The notes under the pieces were generated by a model. It had not been told where the DNA came from and did not search any database. It saw only the letters and a program-made list of their open reading frames with translations. Below are positions 6,414 to 11,394 of a stretch of 11,394 bases of DNA, in pieces (positions within the stretch are counted from its first letter, which is position 1; every line of letters starts with the position of its first letter). The DNA comes from an uncultured Actinomyces sp. Lineage in GTDB: Bacteria > Actinomycetota > Actinomycetes > Actinomycetales > Actinomycetaceae. The stretch spans positions 1 through 11,394 of the forward strand of contig URAS01000026.1 of the NCBI GenBank assembly GCA_900545825.1, written 5' to 3'. Both the position numbers and the translations under genes were made by a program.

Positions 6414-8054
6414 ATGATCCACAACCCGATTCTTCCCGGCTTCAACCCCGACCCGTGCATCTGCCGCAAGGGCGACGACTTTTACGTCGCCGTGTCGACC
6501 TTCGAGTGGCTGCCCGGCATCCCGATCTACCATTCGCGCGACCTCGTCCACTGGGAGCTGCTCACCCACGTCCTCACCGAGAACGCGCCCGACCTCACGC
6601 GACTGCCATCGGCGAAGGGCGTCTGGGCGCCCTCGTTGACGTATTGCGAGGCCGAGGACCGTTTCTACGTCGTCTATTCGGTAATGAATTCGATGAACGC
6701 GCGGTATTTCGACGTCGACAACTTCGTCATTTCCTCGCCCGACATCATGGGATGCTGGAGCGAGCCCGTCTACCTCCATTCCGCCGGCTTCGACATGTCG
6801 ATGCTCCACGACGACGGCAAGAAATGGGTCGTCTCGCTGGAGTGGGAGACGCGCGACGGATACGAAAAGCCCGGCGTCATCTGCCTGGCCGAATACGACC
6901 CCGCGGCCCAGAAAATCGTCGGTTATCCGAAGCGCATTTGGGCCGGCGGCACCGACCGCGGCTGCATCGAGGCACCCCACCTGACAAAGCGTGACGGCTG
7001 GTATTACCTCATGTGCGCCGAGGGCGGGACGGGCTACAACCACTGCGTGACGATGGCACGGTCGCGGTCGGTGTGGGGCCCGTGGGAGGGCGACCCGACG
7101 AACCCGATCCTCACGTCGGCGCCGGGCAACCCGAACGAACGTCATGACCCCGACCATTTGAAGCCGAAATACTTCAACCCGGATTCCGTCCTCCAAAAGT
7201 CCGGCCACGGCTCGTACGTCAACCTCGCGGGGAATGACGCCTACCTCGTCCACCTCACCGCGCGCCCGTTCATCCCGGAGCTGCGCTGCACGCTGGGCAG
7301 GGAATCGGCGATCGAGCGGATGCGCTGGACCGAGGACGGCTGGCTGCGCACGGCCGACGGAACCGGACTGGCCCAGCTGGAGGTGCCCGAACCCGACCTG
7401 CCCAGCGTCGAGATGCCGGAACTCCCCAGCCACGACGACTTTGACCAGCCGACGCTGGGGAACTTCTATTACTCGCCTCGGCTGCTTCCCACGTCGTTCA
7501 CGTCGCTGACCGAACGCCCCGGCTGGCTGCGGATGCGCGGGCAAGAGGCGCGGACGTCGCTGAACCGCGTCTCGCTGGTTGCCCGCAAGCTCACCAGCGT
7601 CTACGCCCAGGCGACGACGAAGATGGAGTTCGACCCGGTGGTGTATCAGCATTCCGCGGGCCTCATCGTCTATTACGACAACATGAATTACGTCAACCTG
7701 CGGAAGACTTATTCACAGTCGTTGGGGAGGCCCGTCCTCTCGATCGTCCGGCTGGAAAACGGGACGCGCACCGAGGTCGCCGACACGAAGACGCCGGCCC
7801 CCGAGGGCGCGGTCTACCTACGCGTCACCGTCGAGGGCCGCCGCTTCTTCTTCAGCTGGGGCACCGACGGCGACCAGTTCACGCGGATCGGGCCGGACTT
7901 TGACACGACGACGATGTCCGACGAATACTGCGCGTACGGCGAGTTCACCGGCACGATGGTGGGCCTGACCTGCGCCGATAGGCTGTTCCATCGCCAGTGC
8001 GCGGACTTCGATTTCTTCGATTACGCCGCCGACGAGACGCGACCCGTCGCCTAA
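6414..8054 (+). CDS. GH43 beta-xylosidase-like glycoside hydrolase, cytoplasmic
   Basis: A 546-residue inverting glycosidase with the layout and length of GH43 beta-xylosidases (GH43_11-like). The five-bladed beta-propeller spans about 1-320. It opens with NPILPGFNPDPCICR (4-18), where D13 is the predicted general base. D127 in AGFDMSM is the predicted pKa-modulating aspartate, and E186 in IEAPHL the predicted general acid. WAPS (71-74) and AEGGTGYNH (202-210) are further family landmarks. Residues about 335-546 form the C-terminal beta-sandwich found in this subfamily (AGLIVYYD, YVNLR). There is no signal peptide, so it should remove xylose (or arabinose) from imported oligosaccharides or glycosides in the cytoplasm. 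Translation is coupled to GH5. A strong stem 18 nt after the stop ends the operon. Arabinofuranosidase side activity is common in the family, so exact substrate is open. Confidence 0.9.
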   Translation: MIHNPILPGFNPDPCICRKGDDFYVAVSTFEWLPGIPIYHSRDLVHWELLTHVLTENAPDLTRLPSAKGVWAPSLTYCEAEDRFYVVYSVMNSMNARYFDVDNFVISSPDIMGCWSEPVYLHSAGFDMSMLHDDGKKWVVSLEWETRDGYEKPGVICLAEYDPAAQKIVGYPKRIWAGGTDRGCIEAPHLTKRDGWYYLMCAEGGTGYNHCVTMARSRSVWGPWEGDPTNPILTSAPGNPNERHDPDHLKPKYFNPDSVLQKSGHGSYVNLAGNDAYLVHLTARPFIPELRCTLGRESAIERMRWTEDGWLRTADGTGLAQLEVPEPDLPSVEMPELPSHDDFDQPTLGNFYYSPRLLPTSFTSLTERPGWLRMRGQEARTSLNRVSLVARKLTSVYAQATTKMEFDPVVYQHSAGLIVYYDNMNYVNLRKTYSQSLGRPVLSIVRLENGTRTEVADTKTPAPEGAVYLRVTVEGRRFFFSWGTDGDQFTRIGPDFDTTTMSDEYCAYGEFTGTMVGLTCADRLFHRQCADFDFFDYAADETRPVA

Positions 8055-8071
8055 CGTCGCCTCCCCGTGGG

Positions 8072-8112
8072 GCGCGGGAAAGGACCGAATAGGCAGCGGT
8101 CCTTTCCCGCGC
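8072..8112 (+). terminator. Terminator of the sugar operon
   Basis: Arms 8072-8086 (GCGCGGGAAAGGACC) and 8098-8112 are perfect reverse complements: a 15-bp stem with an 11-nt loop, starting 18 nt after the GH43 stop. No T-run follows. It separates the sugar operon from pmt, whose own candidate promoter lies about 54 bp further on. Confidence 0.7.
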
Positions 8113-8165
8113 GCCGCAGGCCGGGTGGGCTGGGGAATGACGCGAGTGTCTCCTGACATCCGGTT

Positions 8166-8177
8166 TAGAATCCTCAT
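8166..8177 (+). promoter_or_regulatory. Candidate leaderless promoter (-10) of pmt
   Basis: TAGAAT (8166-8171) is a good -10 hexamer and is followed by exactly 6 nt before the GTG at 8178, so the transcript would begin at or next to the start codon. No Shine-Dalgarno lies between or just upstream. An overlapping ATG at 8176 runs straight into TGA and cannot be the start. No clear -35 is seen. Confidence 0.55.
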
Positions 8178-11100
8178 GTGAGTGACCAGCGTGATCAATA
8201 CCCAGGTGTGGGCCCCGACGACCCGGCGGACAGTGACCCGTCGCCCTCGCAGCGACGCCGCTACTCCTTCGATGTGGAATCGTCGGAGCCGGGCGCCGAC
8301 CAGGCCACCAGCAGCAGCGGGCACTTCTCGTTCCTGCCGCCGCCGCTGCCCAACAACGAACCCGACGCTACCCGTCCTCCCAGTGCCCGCGAACTGCGCC
8401 GCCAAACCGGCGCCCCGGAGCCCGAGCAGCATCACCGGCCGACCTTCCATTCCGAGTTTGCGCGCCGCTACGGCGTCGATCCGCTGAGCCCCCTGTCGCA
8501 GCGCCAAGCCGAAATCCGGCAACAGGACGCCGCCGCCCAACCGGGTACCGACGGCCTTCGCGAGGATTCGCAGGACCTGCCCTTGCCGCCTGAGGGATCC
8601 GAGGGCGCGCAGCCGACGCCCAACCAACAGATCCCGTTGCTCATCCCGGACGCCCCCAGCCAGGACGTGCCGGCGCCGATCGAGCCCGAATCGATCGAAC
8701 CCGAGCCCGCACCGGTCGAGCCCGAGTCGATCCCCATCATTCACGCCGACCAGGCCACGCCGTACACGCCGTCCAGCCTGCGTTATCACCAGGACTGGAA
8801 CGAACCCGCCGCCGATGCCGGCCAGCCCGACATGGCGCGCCCGCACGCGGTCTCTCCCACGCCCGTCCCGCCGCCGGCCGCCGCAGCCATGCCGCCGGCC
8901 GCCGAGCCGCAGCCGTTCATTCCCGAGGCTCCCGTCTATCCCGAGGACGCCGCCGCGCAGCCGGAGCCGCAGGACGCGCCCGATATCCCGCCGAGCGCGC
9001 CCGAGCCCGAACCGCAGGCCCAGGCGTTCATCCCGCAGCCGGCCGTACCTGCCCAGCCGACGATGCCCGCGCAGCCGGCCCAGCCCGAACCCGCAGAACC
9101 GGCCGTACCGACGCAACCTGTCGAGCCCGCGCAACCTGCTCAGCCGGCCGCGCCCGTGGAACCTGCCGTGCCTGTTCAGCCGGCAGCACCCGCGCAGCCA
9201 GCCGAGGATGTTTTGCCTGGTGGCGTCGACGTTTACACCGTCGAGCCGACGACCGATCCCGTTGCGCAGACCCGCGTGGCCGCGCAGCAGGCCGCGCCGG
9301 GCGCGCCCGAGGGTGTGCCCGCCGAGCAGGTCGCCGCCACCCAGGCCGACGCCCTCACCGATCTCGATAGCGAGGGCGCTCCCGCCCAGCCCGCGACCGA
9401 GGACGCCGCGATCGCGGCCGCCGGCGCCGCCGTGCCCGCCGCGGTGGAGGCCGAACCCATCCAGGCACCTATTCCCGCCGAGCCCATTCCGGCTGCCGCC
9501 GAAGCAGTCGCCGAGCCGGTTCCGGCCGACGCAACAGCGGCCGCGGCCCCCGCCGAGCCCCTCGCGGAACCGGCCCCCGGCGAACCCGCCGCACAGCCCA
9601 CCGAACCCGCCGAACCCGCCACGGACCAGCCGAAGCGGCCGCTCGACACGTTCAGTGAGGCCGACGCGTTGGCCTCCGATTTCCGTCCTCGCACGGCAGT
9701 CGTCGCGTGGAAGAAGTTCACCGACGACCAGCTGCAGCGGTTCGCGATCCTCGCCAGCGTCATCATCGCCGCCCTCATCCGCCTGATCGACCTGGGCGGC
9801 GTCGACCGCATCGCGTTCGACGAGACGTACTACGTCAAGGACGCCTATTCGCTGTGGCATCTCGGCTATGAGGGCCAGTGGGCCGACAACGTCAACGACG
9901 CCTTCCAGGCCGGCGACTATTCGGGCCTGTCCACCCAGGGTGCGTTCATCGTCCACCCGCAGGTCGGCAAGTGGCTGCTGGGCTTCGGCCCGCAAATGTT
10001 CGGCTGGCAGCATCCGTGGGCGTGGCGCATCATGCCGGCACTCGCGGGCATCGTCGTCGTCCTCATGACGTGCCTGATCGCCCGCAAACTGTTTGACTCG
10101 CCGCTGATGACCCTGATGACCGGCCTCTTCATGGCGGTTGACGGCGTGGCCGTGTCGGTGTCGCGTATCGCCCTCCTCGATGTATTCGCCGCGATGTTCC
10201 TCACCGCCGGCTTCTACACGTTCCTGCTGGACCAGTTCGACTATCATCGCCGACTCGCCGCGTTCATGCACGAGAATCGAGGCGACCTCAGCGTCAAGGA
10301 AAAGGTCTCCGTGTGGAGACCGTGGCTGGTCGCCACTGCCGTCCTCTGGGGCCTGGCCGGCGGCGTCAAATGGAACGCCATCTACGTCATCGCGTTCGGC
10401 GGGATCTTCCTCTTCGTCCGCGAAATCACCATGCGTTACGGCGGCGGCATGCGCGGGAAGACACTCATCGGCCGCGCCATCGTCCGCGGTGGCATCCCCG
10501 CGTTCCTCCAGCTGGTGCCGGTTGCGATCCTCGTCTACCTCGCGTCGTGGTGGTCGTGGTTCGCCCACCCGAACGCGTACGGCCACGGCGGCACCGGCAA
10601 GGGCGCGCTGGCGGACTTCTGGAAGTTCCAGGTCGACACCATGCACTTCCACACGGGCGTGACGTCGCCGCACCGCTACCAGGCGAACGCGCTGCAGTGG
10701 ATCCTCGACCTGCGGCCCACGTCGATGATGTGGCTGACGTCGAACAACTCCGACGGCACCGAGATCGTCCGCGCGTCCACCACGATCGGTAACCCGTTCA
10801 TGTGGTGGCTGGGCGTCGCCGCGATGCTGTTCCTCATCATCATCGTGTTCTGGCTGCGCGACTGGCGCGCCGGCTTCATCCTTCTGGGGTACGCGTCGCT
10901 GTGGCTGCCGTGGTTCCTCTACTGGAACCGCACGATCTTCATGTTCTACACGATCGTCCTCGTCCCGTTCGTCGCGCTGGCGGTGGTCTACCTCCTCGGC
11001 ACGTTCTCGGGGTCGGTGACGCCGAAGGCGTGGCCGATGGCGGCGTGGGAATACAACCTCAAGGCGCCGACGATCACCGTGTCGCGCAACTCGACGTGGA

Positions 11101-11222
11101 TCGCCGTCGGGCTCGCCGCGGTCATCATCCTGTGCGGCGTGTTCTTCCTCCCGGTCACGGCGGCCTGGCCGATCCCCCGCAGTCATTGGGACTGGCGCAT
11201 GTGGCTGCAATCGTGGATCTAG
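8178..11222 (+). CDS. pmt: Protein O-mannosyltransferase (GT39) with long disordered N-terminal extension
   Basis: Polytopic membrane glycosyltransferase of 1014 residues, predicted to move mannose from polyprenyl-phospho-mannose to Ser/Thr of exported proteins. The catalytic core is about 485-1014: a first membrane helix near 515-535, then the essential acidic pair D548-E549 in FDETYYVKD at the start of the first outer loop. HPQVGKWLLGF, RIALLDVF, GGVKWNAIY, LRPTSMMW and the closing PIPRSHWDWRMWLQSW follow, all landmarks of actinobacterial Pmt. About 10-11 membrane segments are visible. Residues 1 to about 484 are an unusual addition. They are low in hydrophobic residues and rich in Pro, Ala, Glu and Gln, with many degenerate AQP, AEP and EPA units (about 170-350), so probably disordered and cytoplasmic. 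The core alone matches the usual size of about 500-530 residues. The frame is open throughout; GTG at 8178 is favoured because a TAGAAT lies 6 nt before it and no ribosome site marks a downstream start. Some shorter internal start cannot be excluded. Confidence 0.93.
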   Translation: MSDQRDQYPGVGPDDPADSDPSPSQRRRYSFDVESSEPGADQATSSSGHFSFLPPPLPNNEPDATRPPSARELRRQTGAPEPEQHHRPTFHSEFARRYGVDPLSPLSQRQAEIRQQDAAAQPGTDGLREDSQDLPLPPEGSEGAQPTPNQQIPLLIPDAPSQDVPAPIEPESIEPEPAPVEPESIPIIHADQATPYTPSSLRYHQDWNEPAADAGQPDMARPHAVSPTPVPPPAAAAMPPAAEPQPFIPEAPVYPEDAAAQPEPQDAPDIPPSAPEPEPQAQAFIPQPAVPAQPTMPAQPAQPEPAEPAVPTQPVEPAQPAQPAAPVEPAVPVQPAAPAQPAEDVLPGGVDVYTVEPTTDPVAQTRVAAQQAAPGAPEGVPAEQVAATQADALTDLDSEGAPAQPATEDAAIAAAGAAVPAAVEAEPIQAPIPAEPIPAAAEAVAEPVPADATAAAAPAEPLAEPAPGEPAAQPTEPAEPATDQPKRPLDTFSEADALASDFRPRTAVVAWKKFTDDQLQRFAILASVIIAALIRLIDLGGVDRIAFDETYYVKDAYSLWHLGYEGQWADNVNDAFQAGDYSGLSTQGAFIVHPQVGKWLLGFGPQMFGWQHPWAWRIMPALAGIVVVLMTCLIARKLFDSPLMTLMTGLFMAVDGVAVSVSRIALLDVFAAMFLTAGFYTFLLDQFDYHRRLAAFMHENRGDLSVKEKVSVWRPWLVATAVLWGLAGGVKWNAIYVIAFGGIFLFVREITMRYGGGMRGKTLIGRAIVRGGIPAFLQLVPVAILVYLASWWSWFAHPNAYGHGGTGKGALADFWKFQVDTMHFHTGVTSPHRYQANALQWILDLRPTSMMWLTSNNSDGTEIVRASTTIGNPFMWWLGVAAMLFLIIIVFWLRDWRAGFILLGYASLWLPWFLYWNRTIFMFYTIVLVPFVALAVVYLLGTFSGSVTPKAWPMAAWEYNLKAPTITVSRNSTWIAVGLAAVIILCGVFFLPVTAAWPIPRSHWDWRMWLQSWI

Positions 11223-11230
11223 CAGGCATC

Positions 11231-11262
11231 GAGGGGATAGTGAGCGAGACCACTATCCCCTC
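11231..11262 (+). terminator. Terminator of pmt
   Basis: Arms 11231-11242 (GAGGGGATAGTG) and 11251-11262 are perfect reverse complements: a 12-bp stem with an 8-nt loop, beginning 8 nt after the pmt stop codon. There is no T-run after it, like the other two stems in the window. Confidence 0.72.
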
Positions 11263-11275
11263 AAGCCTGATGGAT

Positions 11276-11304
11276 TTGCATCAGGGCGACCACCACAATA
11301 TAGT
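11276..11304 (+). promoter_or_regulatory. Promoter of the tRNA-Ala gene
   Basis: A -35 box TTGCAT (11276-11281) and a -10 box TATAGT (11299-11304) are separated by exactly 17 bp. The expected start, near 11311, is about 7 nt before the mature tRNA 5' end. The surrounding patch is the most AT-rich stretch at this end of the window. Confidence 0.65.
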
Positions 11305-11317
11305 TAATCGTCGTCCA

Positions 11318-11393
11318 GGGGCTATGGCGCAGTTGGTAGCGCGTCTCGTTCGCAATGAGAAGGTCGGGGGTTCGAATCCCCCTAGCTCCACCA
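11318..11393 (+). tRNA. tRNA-Ala (anticodon CGC)
   Basis: A complete 76-nt cloverleaf can be folded by hand. The acceptor stem pairs GGGGCTA with TAGCTCC and includes the G3:U70 wobble pair that is the identity mark of alanine tRNAs. The D stem is GCGC/GCGC, and the anticodon stem TCTCG/TGAGA closes with G-U. The anticodon CGC is at 11351-11353, reading the GCG codon. The T arm is GGGGG-TTCGAAT-CCCCC. Discriminator A is at 11390 and the CCA end is encoded in the DNA (11391-11393). One base remains to the window edge. Confidence 0.96.
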
Positions 11394-11394
11394 C

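Noticed and set aside
5232..7652. Minus-strand open frame of 806 codons opposite GH5 and GH43
   Set aside because: No domain, Val/Arg/Gly-rich, and fully antisense to two motif-confirmed enzymes.
7818..11210. Minus-strand open frame of 1130 codons opposite GH43 and pmt
   Set aside because: Composition is Arg/Gly-rich low complexity mirroring the Pro/Ala-rich pmt extension; the plus-strand frame has clear Pmt and GH43 motifs.
11318..11393. tRNA-Ala gene as an integration site for a mobile element
   Set aside because: tRNA 3' ends are common att sites, but the window ends one base after CCA and no duplicated tRNA end or integrase is seen.

Overview
The window reads as chromosomal DNA of a high-GC actinobacterium. 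The evidence is a strong G/C preference at third codon positions, a large protein O-mannosyltransferase gene of actinobacterial type, probable leaderless starts, and a tRNA gene that encodes its own CCA end. The gene mix (fermentative sugar cassette beside pmt, rsmI and metG) fits Actinomycetaceae (Actinomyces/Schaalia-like). That family assignment is inference.

Layout. Positions 1-170 hold the 3' flank of metG: a G-free strand at the extreme left, then a perfect 12-bp hairpin that probably ends metG. The minus strand carries metG (171-1985) and, upstream of it, rsmI (2066-2935), then a tetR-type regulator (3070-3699). A 175-bp divergent control region follows. It holds a well-formed plus-strand promoter (TTGCGC-17-TACACT), an AT-rich UP-like island, and a perfect 10+4+10 palindrome over the expected transcription start. 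The plus strand then has a three-gene operon: MFS sugar-type transporter (3875-5194), cytoplasmic GH5 exo-glucanase-like enzyme (5235-6410) and GH43 beta-xylosidase-like enzyme (6414-8054). A 15-bp perfect stem closes it. Next come a very long pmt gene (8178-11222), a 12-bp perfect stem, and a promoter-equipped tRNA-Ala(CGC) gene at the right edge.

How it works together. rsmI and metG are translation housekeeping genes. pmt and rsmI are normally divergent next-door neighbours in actinobacteria. Here a TetR-controlled glycoside uptake and hydrolysis cassette of about 5 kb lies between them. The likely logic is import of a short beta-glucoside and/or beta-xyloside by the MFS permease, cleavage in the cytoplasm by the GH5 and GH43 enzymes, and repression by the TetR protein through the palindrome until an inducer appears.

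Main points for follow-up: the cassette and its unidentified substrate and operator; a fixed TANNNT-6 nt-start arrangement ahead of the flanking genes, suggesting leaderless mRNAs, against clear Shine-Dalgarno leaders inside the cassette; and a roughly 480-residue Pro/Ala/Glu/Gln-rich N-terminal extension on the mannosyltransferase. I found no CRISPR array, insertion sequence or phage gene, and no wholly new system that I can defend.
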